DNA of 64,000 nt, from positions 2,240,060 through 2,304,059 of the forward strand of contig KI301992.1 of NCBI GenBank assembly GCA_000471045.1, in the 5' to 3' direction. Of this stretch, positions 1 to 8,451 are shown one piece after another (the stretch's first letter is position 1; each line of letters begins with the position of its first letter). The translations under genes and the position numbers were made by a program. Source of the DNA: an actinobacterium LLX17. GTDB lineage: Bacteria; Actinomycetota; Actinomycetes; Propionibacteriales; Nocardioidaceae. The notes beneath the pieces were generated by a model. That model searched no databases. It was not told the origin of the DNA and saw nothing but the letters and a program-made list of their open reading frames with translations.

Positions 1-783
1 TATGCGTTGCGCCAGTTTCAAAGTTTGCTGGCCATGGTTAGCCGTTACCTGTCGGTGGTTGCCCGCCAGGTCGCGGCCATCGCCGGGCACGCCGCCCTGC
101 ACCACGGCCACTCGAAACGTGCCCTCGGGTGAAGCGGAGTACGGCATCACCATGGTCGTGATCGAGACCGTGACGGCACCGACCATCACTACAAGATCCG
201 AGACCCCCTGTCGGGTCGATAGTCCCCCGAGGGCGAATCCGGCCGTCGCCACGACGAAACCGGTTCCCGAGATCCCCACGTACGGCAGGAGGTTCTCCCA
301 TGGTGTGTCGATCACCGTGACGCCCAACCGCCCCCAAGGCATCCCGCCGAGAGGCCAGACGCTTCTTGTCGTCTCGACGAGCACCCACACCGCGCCCGCC
401 CACACCGAACCTGCGGGAAGGCGACTGACGGCACGAACGCCCGCGACTGCGACGACGATCGCCAAAGTCTGCGTGCCGCCGAGCAGCACCCACGCCACTA
501 CGCCGATCGAGTCCACCAGCCACCACAGCAGGATCCCCATGAAGGTGAAACCAAAGCAGGCGCCTTGAAGCACGGCTGCCCACCAGGGGGCTCTCGTCAC
601 GGCAATCCAGAGCATGCCCATCGCGAGAGGTGAAAGCCAGCCGTAGCCGACTGGTTCGAAGGCAAGAGCGGCGACCACCCCACCGGTAAGAGCGATCGGC
701 ATCGTACGAAGTCCCCGCCGCACGACGCTCGGCCGGGACGGCAACATCCCGCGCTGCGAACGCGTGGCAGGTTCGACACTCAC
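1..783 (-). CDS. lnt: Apolipoprotein N-acyltransferase, N-terminal part (cut by window edge)
   Basis: Lnt adds the third acyl chain to the N-terminal cysteine of lipoproteins on the outer face of the membrane. The frame runs open from a GTG at 783 to the window edge (261 codons). It shows several hydrophobic segments, then the family signature MPWGRLG, and finally VAVVQGGVPGDG, which marks the start of the nitrilase-like catalytic domain; the catalytic Glu/Lys/Cys residues are outside the window. AGAGGGG lies about 7 bases before the GTG. It is the last visible gene of the copC/copD/ccdA operon, 82 bases after the DsbA-like gene. Since the operon and the region to its right encode several lipoproteins (TlpA-like, DUF305, F510_1955-like), a dedicated Lnt makes sense. 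Identity is firm; the link to copper lipoproteins is inference. Confidence 0.85.
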   Translation of the reverse strand, partial: MSVEPATRSQRGMLPSRPSVVRRGLRTMPIALTGGVVAALAFEPVGYGWLSPLAMGMLWIAVTRAPWWAAVLQGACFGFTFMGILLWWLVDSIGVVAWVLLGGTQTLAIVVAVAGVRAVSRLPAGSVWAGAVWVLVETTRSVWPLGGMPWGRLGVTVIDTPWENLLPYVGISGTGFVVATAGFALGGLSTRQGVSDLVVMVGAVTVSITTMVMPYSASPEGTFRVAVVQGGVPGDGRDLAGNHRQVTANHGQQTLKLAQRI

Positions 784-865
784 GGGGCGCCCCCTCTGGT
801 CGGAAATCCGCAGCGTCCCGCCGTCACGAGGAAACGCAGCTCGCCGAGCCCGCGGCGGAAGCGAC

Positions 866-1537
866 TCATCCCGCGGCGACGGCTCGCTCGAGTGCGTCCT
901 CGAAGTCGCCCATGGTGCGAGGCTGGATCACCTCACCGTCGAGGAACAAGCTCGGTGTGCCGCTGAGGCCGAGGGCCTGAGCATCCTGGAAGTCCGCCTC
1001 GACGCGAGCCGCGACGTCCTCGCTGGCGACGTCTTCGTCAAACTGAGCCATGTCGAGCCCGAGCTGCTCGGCGTAACTGCGGAACAGGGCGGACTGATCA
1101 TCCTGACTCTCACCCCAGGTCGTCTGGGTCTCGAAGAGTATGCGGTACATCGGCTCGAAGCTGCCCTGGCGGGCGGCCGCTTCGGCGGCATGGGCGGCGT
1201 TGCGTGAGTTGAGATGTCCGGGCAGAGGGAGGTAGCGGACGACGAACTCGACCTGGCCCTCGAAGTCCTGGCGCAACTGCTCGATCGCCGGGTAAAGGGC
1301 GCCGCAGGCCTCGCACTCGAAGTCGAGGAACTCAACGAGGACGGGAGAGCCGTCGGGAGCCTCCTGGAGGACGTGACTGTCGGGGCGCACGATTCGCGGA
1401 TCCTCGCTGCCGGTCGACTCCTGCACCTCAGGCTGATCGCGGACTTCTAGAGCCACGAAGACGCCAAGCACGGCGAGGATGAGCGTGACCAGGCTGGCGG
1501 TGATGACGGTGCGGCGGGTGCGGTCGCTGTTCTGCAT
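866..1537 (-). CDS. Membrane-anchored DsbA-like thioredoxin-fold oxidoreductase
   Basis: This 223-residue protein has an N-terminal transmembrane anchor (about residues 11-30), a short linker and a thioredoxin-fold domain of the DsbA/Thioredoxin_4 type. The active site is FECEACG (Cys75 and Cys78, a C-E-A-C motif) and the cis-proline loop reads SGTPSLFL near the C-terminus. The fold should face outward and exchange disulfides with secreted partners. It sits 28 bases downstream of copC and upstream of lnt on the same strand, with ccdA and a TlpA-like gene in the same operon, so an extracytoplasmic thiol-redox role connected with copper proteins is likely. The substrate is unknown. Confidence 0.85.
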   Translation of the reverse strand: MQNSDRTRRTVITASLVTLILAVLGVFVALEVRDQPEVQESTGSEDPRIVRPDSHVLQEAPDGSPVLVEFLDFECEACGALYPAIEQLRQDFEGQVEFVVRYLPLPGHLNSRNAAHAAEAAARQGSFEPMYRILFETQTTWGESQDDQSALFRSYAEQLGLDMAQFDEDVASEDVAARVEADFQDAQALGLSGTPSLFLDGEVIQPRTMGDFEDALERAVAAG

Positions 1538-1565
1538 GGGTCTCCGTCGATGGTCGGGGCGGGGG

Positions 1566-2120
1566 TCAGGCTCGGCGGCCGCGGAAGCGGCGGATCACGA
1601 CGACAGCGAGCATCACAGCGACCGCGCCGACCGCGAGCACGACGACGACCGTGTTGCTCTGACTGGATCCTTCGGAGTTGTCGGATGCCTCGGGGCTGGT
1701 CGTGGCGCGTTCCTCGGCAGGAGCTGGATCGTCGCCGCCGGGGGTCCCTTCGTGTTCGAAGGTGATGCTGCCTTCGATCGGGTGCCCGTCGGAGGAAGTG
1801 ACGCGGTAGGAGGCGGTGTAGATGCCGGGATCGGACGGTACGTAGGCCCTGGTCACGTTGTGGCCGGCGATGACGGGGTCGGCAGTGGAGACCTCGACGC
1901 CAGACGGGTCGATGACGGCGACGAATGCTGCAGTGCTAAGCACGTCGTTGTTGAAGCGGAAGGTTACGGCGTTCTCGGCGTTCGAGCTCACGGTGGAGCC
2001 GTCGGCCGGTGTCGACTCTACGAGCGCATCATGGGCAGCGGCGGGGCTTGCCGTGAACGCGGTTGCGGCGACGATTGCGGTGCCGGCAACAAGGAGCAGG
2101 GCGCTGATGGCGACTTTCAT
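1566..2120 (-). CDS. copC: CopC-domain copper-binding protein with C-terminal membrane anchor
   Basis: 184 residues: a signal peptide ending in AAA, then a CopC domain beginning HDALVESTPADG. The mature N-terminal His30, with Asp111 and His113 in SSDGHPIEG, matches the usual Cu(II) site of CopC. After an acidic Ser/Glu-rich linker a hydrophobic segment (about residues 157-176) and a basic tail (RRFRGRR) anchor it to the membrane, as in many Gram-positive CopC proteins. The start codon overlaps the stop of the upstream copD-like gene by 4 bases (ATGA), indicating translational coupling. Expected role: binding copper outside the cell and passing it to or from the CopD domain. Confidence 0.9.
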   Translation of the reverse strand: MKVAISALLLVAGTAIVAATAFTASPAAAHDALVESTPADGSTVSSNAENAVTFRFNNDVLSTAAFVAVIDPSGVEVSTADPVIAGHNVTRAYVPSDPGIYTASYRVTSSDGHPIEGSITFEHEGTPGGDDPAPAEERATTSPEASDNSEGSSQSNTVVVVLAVGAVAVMLAVVVIRRFRGRRA

Positions 2121-4048
2121 GAGGGTGTCCTTTCGTGACGTTCCCGGGGGGATCCCGGACTGGGGGTTTGGTTGCGTGGATTGCGCAGCAGGAGCAGGGT
2201 GGCGGTCATGACCAGGGGCGGAGCCGCGATGGCGAGGACGAGTGCGGCAGCCAGGGACTGGTCGGCGAGCAGGTCGGTGGCAAAGGGGCGGTCGAGTGCT
2301 CGCCAGTAGTCCTGCCCGACGGGGTTACTGGTTGCATGGAGCACCACCGCGAAGCACGCCGTGAAGACCGTCAGGGCGACGGCAGCGGTGGTACGGAGAC
2401 GAGCAGGTCGAGGGTGCACCAGCGAGGATCCGATGAAGCTCGTGAACAGCAGCAGCCCAATGCCCAAAGCGGCGAGCTCCATGCCCAGGTGTCCAAGCAG
2501 GCTGCTCATGACGCTGGTGAACAGCGGAGTGAAGTAGAGAACTGAGACGCTGGCGGCGGCGATCGCGACGGCAATGATGGGGTGCGTCAACGAGGTGATG
2601 ATTCTGGAGGCGGCGACGGCACCGAGCACGTCGCGAGGCGAGACCTCACCCTTCAGGCGTGCCGTCGGCACCACGCGGTAGGCCAAGGACCCCGGCGCGC
2701 CGAGCACGAGCAGCGGGGCAGCAACCGTGGCGAGCAGAAGCTGATTGGCCAGGTGTGCACTGAACAGGACGTGTGAGTAGGTGCCGAGGCCTCCGGTCGT
2801 GGCCCAGGCGATCACCGTCATGCCGGCGCACCAGGATGCCGTACGGGGCGCCGGCCACGGCTCGAGCCGACGACGCAGGGCCAGGACGGCGAGCACGTAA
2901 CCGATCAGTCCGATGCCGATCACTGCGAGGCCGGCGCCGCTGGGGTAGACCCCGAACAGCAAACGCGCGGCGGTGGGGGCCGGGGGCATAGGACCACCGA
3001 GGAGGTCCTCGGCCGGAGTCAGCAGGACGTCCCCCGCTGGCGGAGGTGTCCGCGACAGAGCCACGGCGACCCCCACGGCAGCGACCATCACAAACACCTC
3101 GCAGGCTGCGAGCCGCCGGAAACCCCCAGCACCGTTGATGATCTGTCGGCGCTGCCACCAGCCGAACGACCCCAGCGCGAGGTAAGCGAGGAGCTTCAAT
3201 CCGACCAGTCGCCCGTACGGCGAACTGACCAGCTGGTCCAACTCGGTGGTCCGCACCATCGCGCTTACGACTCCAGAGACACCGACGACTGCGAAGCAGA
3301 TGGCCGCAAGTCCCGAGTAGCGGCGCACCGCGGTGTCGAGCCGGCGGCTGCCGTGCGAGGCGAACCACCCCAGGGCGATCAGGCCCCCGACCCACACCGC
3401 TACTGCCGCGAGATGCAGATAGAGGCTCACGGAGGCCAGTGAGTGTGATCCGCCGGATGCGGCGTGGCCGGTGAGCGCCGATGGTGCGACCACCGCCAGA
3501 GCGAAGGCTGTCCATCCGAGGAGCGTGCGGGTACCGATCGTCCAGTGCAGCGCGAGCGCGAGCACGAGGGCTCCAGCCGCCTGCAGTGCGAGCCCTCGGC
3601 CGATCTCACTGTCACGTACGAGTGCTACGAGCAGACCGAATCGAAGTTGGCCGAGAGTCACGGCGAACACGTCGGCCGCGGTAGCCACGAACAGCACAAT
3701 CGTCGCGAGTACCCAGGTCCAGGCAGCGCGTCTGGCGATCCTGACAGCATCGACCGCGAGTCCCTGTGCGTCGGGCCCGGGCGAAGGGACCAGCAGTGCC
3801 GCCAGCGCCAGAAATCCCACAGTCGTGATGGCCGCGAGGTTCGCCGTCAAGGTCGCGGCGGGTACGAGCCAGCCCACCAGCACGCCGGGGTCGGGGATGC
3901 CCGGGACCGGCGGACGTGGCTCGGCGTCACCAAGCAGCAGCGACCCGACGAGCGCCAGAAAACCGATGGTCGAGGCAAGAGCGATACTGAGTCCGGTCGG
4001 CTGTCGCACCGGGTCCGCGGTGCGCGTGTTGATCACGTCGATCATCAC
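2117..4048 (-). CDS. copD: CopD / CtaG (caa3-type assembly) fusion membrane protein
   Basis: 643 residues with about 14-16 hydrophobic segments. The first half (to about residue 330) is CopD-like, with conserved membrane His and Trp positions such as HLAAVAVWVGGLIALG. The second half resembles caa3_CtaG (TYSHVLFSAHLANQLLLATVAAP followed by further helices with HLGMELAALG), a family used for copper insertion into cytochrome oxidase. The CopD-CtaG fusion is common in actinobacteria. Translation starts at GTG 4048, directly after the ccdA stop (4049-4051); the next codon is ATG, an alternative start. It should move or deliver copper across the membrane together with CopC, but whether this serves import, cuproenzyme loading or tolerance cannot be read from the sequence. 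Confidence 0.88.
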   Translation of the reverse strand: MMIDVINTRTADPVRQPTGLSIALASTIGFLALVGSLLLGDAEPRPPVPGIPDPGVLVGWLVPAATLTANLAAITTVGFLALAALLVPSPGPDAQGLAVDAVRIARRAAWTWVLATIVLFVATAADVFAVTLGQLRFGLLVALVRDSEIGRGLALQAAGALVLALALHWTIGTRTLLGWTAFALAVVAPSALTGHAASGGSHSLASVSLYLHLAAVAVWVGGLIALGWFASHGSRRLDTAVRRYSGLAAICFAVVGVSGVVSAMVRTTELDQLVSSPYGRLVGLKLLAYLALGSFGWWQRRQIINGAGGFRRLAACEVFVMVAAVGVAVALSRTPPPAGDVLLTPAEDLLGGPMPPAPTAARLLFGVYPSGAGLAVIGIGLIGYVLAVLALRRRLEPWPAPRTASWCAGMTVIAWATTGGLGTYSHVLFSAHLANQLLLATVAAPLLVLGAPGSLAYRVVPTARLKGEVSPRDVLGAVAASRIITSLTHPIIAVAIAAASVSVLYFTPLFTSVMSSLLGHLGMELAALGIGLLLFTSFIGSSLVHPRPARLRTTAAVALTVFTACFAVVLHATSNPVGQDYWRALDRPFATDLLADQSLAAALVLAIAAPPLVMTATLLLLRNPRNQTPSPGSPRERHERTPS

Positions 4049-4795
4049 TTAGACCGCCACCGCGTAGCCGCCGATAAGACCTTGCAGCGAGTTCACGAGG
4101 TCCTGCCAAGCACCGGTGATGAGCAGCACGCCGACGACAATCATCGACCCGCCGGCCGTCAGGGCGAGGCCCCGTTGGTGGCTTCGAGCCCACGCCGCGG
4201 CGGAGAGGGTGCGACGGTAGGCAATTGCGGCGGTGAGGAACGGGACACCGAGTCCGAGGCAGTAGAAGGCGGTCAGGAGGCTGCCGCGGGTTGCGCTGGC
4301 TTCAGTCAGAGAGAGCGAAAGGACGGCCGTGAGTGTGGGGCCGAGACACGGAGTCCAGCCCACGCCGAACAGCAGCCCCAACAGCGGAGCGCCTGCGAGC
4401 CCGACGCGCGGCGTGAAGCGGGGTGCTGCTCGTCGTTCGAGCACGGGGACCCGGCCCATGAACGCCAGCCCCATCAGGATCGTGACGACGCCCAGAACGA
4501 TGTTGACCGTGCGTTGGTGCTCGATGAGTCGGTAGCCGACAGCACCGAAAGCAAGGCCGTAGGACATGAAGGTGACGCTGAATCCGGCCACGAACAACGC
4601 CGCGCCCAGGACGACCCGCGAGCGTGATTCCCGGCCGAGGTCCTGCACGGCTTGCCCGCTGACGTAGGAGAGATAGCCGGGCAGCAGGGGCAGGATGCAG
4701 GGCGAGAAGAACGACACGAGCCCGGCGAGCAGGGCGATCGGTGCAGCGGCAATGAGCCCGCCGCTCGTCACTTGTGTGGCGAACCAGTCGCTCAT
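4049..4795 (-). CDS. ccdA: CcdA-type thiol:disulfide membrane transporter
   Basis: 248 residues, six or more transmembrane helices, with the two hallmark membrane cysteines: [19 protein letters not shown] (Cys33) and [10 protein letters not shown] (Cys150). CcdA/DsbD-beta proteins carry reducing equivalents from cytoplasmic thioredoxin to extracytoplasmic thioredoxin-like proteins such as TlpA/ResA, classically for cytochrome c maturation. Its start overlaps the stop of the TlpA-like gene by 4 bases (ATGA), pairing electron donor and acceptor in one coupled unit. No ResB/ResC genes follow; copD and copC do, so here the pair may reduce copper or cysteines of copper proteins rather than make cytochromes. 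Confidence 0.9.
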   Translation of the reverse strand: MSDWFATQVTSGGLIAAAPIALLAGLVSFFSPCILPLLPGYLSYVSGQAVQDLGRESRSRVVLGAALFVAGFSVTFMSYGLAFGAVGYRLIEHQRTVNIVLGVVTILMGLAFMGRVPVLERRAAPRFTPRVGLAGAPLLGLLFGVGWTPCLGPTLTAVLSLSLTEASATRGSLLTAFYCLGLGVPFLTAAIAYRRTLSAAAWARSHQRGLALTAGGSMIVVGVLLITGAWQDLVNSLQGLIGGYAVAV

Positions 4796-5409
4796 CGGTC
4801 GTCCCGGACGTCGAGGATGAGCTCGCGCAGGGTGCTTGGTTCGACCTGGTCCATGTACCGCACAGCCATGCGGCCCTCGGCGTCGAAGATGTAGGTCGTC
4901 GGCACCGCGACCGCAGGCAGGGACTCCGAGAAGCGGATCAGCATCTCGCCGCCGGAGTCACTCAGGCTGGGGTAGTTCATGCCGAAGTTGTTGGCGAACG
5001 CTCGCGAGGCGGTCGCGTTCTCCCGGATTGCGATGCCGAAGAACTGCACACCTTCGCCGCTGAACTCCTCGGCGAGGGCGATGAGATCCGGTGTCTCTTT
5101 GCGACACGGCGGACACCACGAGCCCCAGATGTTCACGACCAGGACTTGGCCGTCGAACTGTTCGGAGCTCAACGGTGCGCCGTCCAGGTCGAGGCCTTCC
5201 AGGACCGGCGCCGGGTCGCGCTCGCTCGAGGGCACGAACGTGATGGAGCCGTCGCCGGAGACGTATCCGCCTTCGGTCGCGTCGGTGGCGGTCGAACTCG
5301 AACAGGCGCCGAGAACTGCGATCAGGCTGAGTGCGAGGACTACGGCCAGGGATCGACGTGTGGTCGTCTGGCAGGCGGGAAGGGCAGGACAGGCTGGTGC
5401 CTGAGGCAT
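4792..5409 (-). CDS. TlpA/ResA-like thioredoxin-fold lipoprotein
   Basis: 205 residues from the ATG at 5409, which is preceded by CGGAG at 9-12 bases; a longer frame upstream lacks protein-like composition. A basic N-region, a hydrophobic core and the lipobox LGAC (Cys36) predict a lipoprotein. The thioredoxin/redoxin domain has the active site WGSWCPPC (Cys99, Cys102) and the cis-Pro motif [10 protein letters not shown]. The WCPPC site and the cap-like insert are typical of TlpA/ResA reductases outside the cell. Overlap with ccdA (ATGA) indicates that CcdA supplies its electrons. The substrate is probably a secreted or membrane copper or cytochrome protein (inference). Confidence 0.88.
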   Translation of the reverse strand: MPQAPACPALPACQTTTRRSLAVVLALSLIAVLGACSSSTATDATEGGYVSGDGSITFVPSSERDPAPVLEGLDLDGAPLSSEQFDGQVLVVNIWGSWCPPCRKETPDLIALAEEFSGEGVQFFGIAIRENATASRAFANNFGMNYPSLSDSGGEMLIRFSESLPAVAVPTTYIFDAEGRMAVRYMDQVEPSTLRELILDVRDDR

Positions 5410-5452
5410 GAGGTCTCCGAGGGGGTGGCTGGGGCGGGTTGGAGGCCCGCCC

Positions 5453-5875
5453 TCAGCACCTCCTCGGCGCGTCGAAAGCTGTGGCAAGCAAAGGGATCGC
5501 GAACAGGGGCCACGACAGCACCTGTGCAGGCCGTGCACGAATCGCCATCGGACGAACGTCGCGGCGCGACGTTGTGAGGCAGATCGCGAGGACCAGCAGG
5601 AGGCAGGTGATCGCGAGGCAGGTGACGCCAGCGCCGTGGTCGACAGGGTCCGCGAGGCCCGCGTCGACGACCGACAGTACGTCAGTGACCGGGACCGCAG
5701 GAGTATCCGCGCCAAAAGCGGTCGCGCATCCAACGCCGACGGACAGGCCGAAGGAGAGTGCGAGAACAGCCAGTCCGCTGACCAAGCGGCGACGAAGCCG
5801 AGTCTTAGCTCGAGACCCCACGGCGGCACGTGGGGTCGTCGATGACGCCCGTTCCGTGCGATCGAGGCTCGACAT
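5453..5875 (-). CDS. Small two- to three-segment membrane protein of unknown function
   Basis: 140 residues from ATG 5875 (AGGA 8 bases upstream). Visible features are a basic N-terminus (RAKTRLRRR), two clear hydrophobic segments (VSGLAVLALSFGLSVGVGC and CLAITCLLLVLAICL), four or five cysteines in or next to them, and a final hydrophobic stretch (WPLFAIPLLATAF). It lies first in the ccdA/copC operon, 43 bases before the TlpA-like gene. I do not recognise a family. An alternative ATG at 5966 with a good GGAGAGAAG site would extend it by 30 residues across the palindrome at 5928-5946; I prefer the shorter start because the palindrome then lies in front of the gene. Confidence 0.55.
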   Translation of the reverse strand: MSSLDRTERASSTTPRAAVGSRAKTRLRRRLVSGLAVLALSFGLSVGVGCATAFGADTPAVPVTDVLSVVDAGLADPVDHGAGVTCLAITCLLLVLAICLTTSRRDVRPMAIRARPAQVLSWPLFAIPLLATAFDAPRRC

Positions 5876-6190
5876 GCGGATGATCCTAAGGGAAGTCGAT
5901 GGGCTTTCGGCCACCAGAGGCTGACCACTCCTACGATACGTAGGAGACTTCTGAAGCGTCGACATGGCTTCTTCTCTCCGAACGGTCGGCGCCACGACCG
6001 AGTTCCGCTGAAATCTGAGTTCAGTCGGCCGCTGCATGGACCAGCGTGCGCTGACTATTTGCCGCCCGCCTCAAGTGATGAACCGCTGGGGTCGTGCACT
6101 GTCGGATCCAACGCGCCCGCGCACGGACCCACGCTCGGGTCACGGGTAGCGAGGGGTGTGGGCGATGGAGCGCTGCGGCTGGCTCCGCTT
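5876..6190. other. Intergenic region between ctpG end and the copper/thiol operon
   Basis: A 315-base stretch without a convincing gene. It holds the candidate promoter and palindrome at 5928-5962. The rest (5970-6190) shows no gene, terminator hairpin or RNA that I can support. Confidence 0.5.
5928..5962 (-). promoter_or_regulatory. Candidate promoter with 19-bp perfect palindrome (operator)
   Basis: The palindrome CTCCTACGATACGTAGGAG (5928-5946) has 8-base arms around ATA. On the minus strand TATCGT (5938-5933) fits a -10 box and TCGACG (5962-5957) a weak -35 box with an 18-base spacer, so a bound dimer would block the promoter of the operon that reads leftward. The CTAC..GTAG shape resembles BlaI/CopY-type operators, but no such regulator gene lies in this window; it may sit to the left. 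Confidence 0.45.
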
Positions 6191-8089
6191 CTACCGCTTT
6201 CCGCGCGCAGCTCGCAGACCGTTGAGGATGACGACGACCTCGGCGATCTCGTGCACCAAAACCACGGCGGCGAGTCCCAGGATGCCGAAGAGAGCGAACG
6301 GCAGCAGCGCGGCGATGATCAGCAGCGAGAGGACGATGTTCTGGTTGATGATGTGCCGTGCGTGGCGGACGTGGTCGAACGCGCGCGGGATGAGACGCAG
6401 GTCGTGGCCGGTGAAGGCGACGTCCGCGGACTCGATCGCGGCGTCGGAGCCCGTCGCTCCCATGGCGATCCCGATGTCCGCGGCCGCCAGCGCCGGGGCG
6501 TCGTTGATCCCGTCGCCGATCATCGCCACCGATCCCACCTCGGACAGTTCGGCGATGGCGGTCGCCTTGTCCTCTGGGCGCAGTTCGGCGCGCACGTCCT
6601 CGATCCCGGCTTGCCCGGCCAGCGCCCTGGCGGTGCGGGCGTTGTCGCCGGTGAGCATGGTTACTCCGACGCCCTGGGCGGCGAGGGTGCGGACGACCTC
6701 GGGGACCTCGGGGCGCAGCTCGTCGCGGACGCCGATTGCGGCGACCGGCGCGCCGTCGCGGTGCACGATCACTACGGTCATGCCCTGCTCCTCCAGGTCC
6801 GAGACCTGGTCCGCGAGCGTCCCGGCGTCGAGCCAGCGAGGGCTTCCGACGGTGATCTTCCTGCCGTCGAGGTGGCCCTCGATGCCGCGACCTGCCTGCT
6901 CGGTCACCTCCTGGGCGGCGGGTGCGGTCGGTGCTGTGGCGGTGATTGCGGCAGCCAGCGGGTGGGTGCTGTGCTGTTCCAGCGCCGCTGCCCAGTGAAG
7001 CGCCTGCGCTTGGGTCACGCCGTCCGCGGTGAGGACCGCGGTTACCGCAGGCTCGTTGCGGGTCAGGGTGCCGGTCTTGTCCATGGCGACGTGACGGATG
7101 GTGCCGAACCTTTCGAAGGCCGCCCCGGACTTGATGATCACGCCGAACCGGCTGGCTGAGCCGATCGCGGCCACGACGGTGAGCGGCACGGAGATCGCCA
7201 GCGCGCACGGCGACGCCGCGACGAGCACGACGAGGGCGCGGGTCAACCACAGCTCCGGATCGCCGAGCAGCGAGCCGATCAGGGCGACCAGTGCGGCCAG
7301 GACGAGCACGCCGGGCACGAGCGGGCGGGCGATCCGGTCGGCGAGGCGGGCCCGGTCGCCCTTCTCCGCTTGCGCCTGCTCCACGAGCTCCACGATCGTG
7401 GTCAGCGAGTTGTCGGTGCCCGCTGCGGTCGTCTCGATCTCCAGGGCTCCGGCGGCGTTGATTGCCCCGGCGGACACCTCGTCGCCGGGCGCGACCTCGA
7501 CCGGGATCGATTCGCCGGTGATCGCCGAGGTGTCCAGGCTGGAGCGCCCGGACCGGACGATCCCGTCGGTCGCGATCCGCTCGCCGGGGCGCACGAGCAT
7601 GAGGTGCCCGACAGCGAGGTCCTTCGCGGGAATTTCGACCGAGGCACCATCGCTACGGACGGTCGCGGTCTCCGGGACGAGCTTGAGTAGCGCCCGCAGA
7701 CCGCCGCGGGCGCGGTCCATCGCCTTGTCCTCTAACGCCTCGGCGATCGAGTACAGGAACGCCAGCGCGGCGGCCTCCTCGACGTAGCCGAGGACCACCG
7801 CGCCGACCGCGCTGATCGTCATCAGCAAGCCGATGCCGAGCTTGCCCTTGAACAGCTTGCGGACTGCGTCGGGGGTGAACGTCGACGCGCCCAGCAGCAG
7901 GCCAATCCAGAACAGCGCCAGGGCGGGGGTCTCCAGCCCTGACCACTCAAGGACCAGGCCTGTGCCGAAGGCGACGCCCGAGAAGACCGGGATCATGATC
8001 CCGCGATCCCTCCACCACGGCCGCTCGCGCTCCTCATCGGCGTCTTCGGCCACCGTGGTCTCGTGCTCGCAGCCGCACGCCGCGCTCAC
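6191..8089 (-). CDS. ctpG: P1B-type heavy-metal ATPase, CtpG/CadA-like (Cd/Pb/Zn export)
   Basis: 632 residues from GTG 8089, whose GTGA overlaps the cmtR stop; a start further upstream would only read through cmtR. There is no N-terminal HMA domain, only a short Cys/His segment (CGCEHE). The core shows TGES, the membrane metal motif SPC (Ser293-Pro-Cys295), the phosphorylation site DKTGT (Asp337), the HP motif and GDGIND. SPC rather than CPC at this place is seen in a subgroup of P1B pumps; CtpG of mycobacteria is also linked to cmtR. Expected role is ATP-driven export of Cd(II)/Pb(II) and perhaps Zn(II). Regulated by the CmtR product of the same transcript. Confidence 0.88.
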   Translation of the reverse strand: MSAACGCEHETTVAEDADEERERPWWRDRGIMIPVFSGVAFGTGLVLEWSGLETPALALFWIGLLLGASTFTPDAVRKLFKGKLGIGLLMTISAVGAVVLGYVEEAAALAFLYSIAEALEDKAMDRARGGLRALLKLVPETATVRSDGASVEIPAKDLAVGHLMLVRPGERIATDGIVRSGRSSLDTSAITGESIPVEVAPGDEVSAGAINAAGALEIETTAAGTDNSLTTIVELVEQAQAEKGDRARLADRIARPLVPGVLVLAALVALIGSLLGDPELWLTRALVVLVAASPCALAISVPLTVVAAIGSASRFGVIIKSGAAFERFGTIRHVAMDKTGTLTRNEPAVTAVLTADGVTQAQALHWAAALEQHSTHPLAAAITATAPTAPAAQEVTEQAGRGIEGHLDGRKITVGSPRWLDAGTLADQVSDLEEQGMTVVIVHRDGAPVAAIGVRDELRPEVPEVVRTLAAQGVGVTMLTGDNARTARALAGQAGIEDVRAELRPEDKATAIAELSEVGSVAMIGDGINDAPALAAADIGIAMGATGSDAAIESADVAFTGHDLRLIPRAFDHVRHARHIINQNIVLSLLIIAALLPFALFGILGLAAVVLVHEIAEVVVILNGLRAARGKR

Positions 8090-8445
8090 GTGCGCGCCCC
8101 CGTCCCCCAGCATCCCGGCACGGTGCAGGCCGAGTCCATGCACGGGGCGCTCTCGTCGACCGCTAGCGTCACGTCGATGAGGGCCGTCAGCGCCGCGGTC
8201 AGGTGAGGATCGGCGATCTCGTAGCGGGTCTGCCTGCCCTCGGGCTCGGCGACGACGATCCCGCAGTCGCGCAGGCAGGTCAGGTGGTTCGACACGTTCG
8301 AGCGCGTCAGCACCAGCTCGCGCGAAATCACCGCTGGGTAGCTCGGCCCGTCGAGCAGGGCCATCAGGATCCGGGAGCGCGTCGGGTCGGCCATGGCCCG
8401 GCCGAGCCGGTTCATGGCGTCGAGACGTGAAGCAATGGTCAGCAT
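8086..8445 (-). CDS. cmtR: CmtR-type ArsR/SmtB Cd(II)/Pb(II) sensor
   Basis: 119 residues. The sequence follows mycobacterial CmtR closely: RLGRAMADPTRSRILMALLDG, the recognition helix LTRSNVSNHL, and all three metal ligands at the same numbers as in the characterised protein, Cys57 and Cys61 (NHLTCLRDCG) and Cys102 (SAPC). Three further Cys/His-type positions follow in the tail (Cys107, Cys112). This family represses the operon and lets go when Cd or Pb binds. The start has no Shine-Dalgarno sequence; a -10 box CATAGT ends 7 bases before the ATG, so the mRNA is probably leaderless. It is translationally coupled to the ATPase gene by a GTGA overlap. Confidence 0.92.
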   Translation of the reverse strand: MLTIASRLDAMNRLGRAMADPTRSRILMALLDGPSYPAVISRELVLTRSNVSNHLTCLRDCGIVVAEPEGRQTRYEIADPHLTAALTALIDVTLAVDESAPCMDSACTVPGCWGTGART

Positions 8446-8451
8446 GGAATG

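Noticed and set aside
2-568. Plus-strand frame of 188 codons opposite lnt
   Set aside because: The minus strand encodes a clear Lnt N-terminus with MPWGRLG; the plus frame has no protein-like pattern.
3464-4627. Plus-strand frame of 387 codons
   Set aside because: Antisense to copD and ccdA, Gln/Arg/Glu-rich without domains; caused by high GC.
4049-5409. Cytochrome c biogenesis (ResABC) operon
   Set aside because: Only CcdA and a TlpA-like protein are present; ResB and ResC are missing and copper genes follow.
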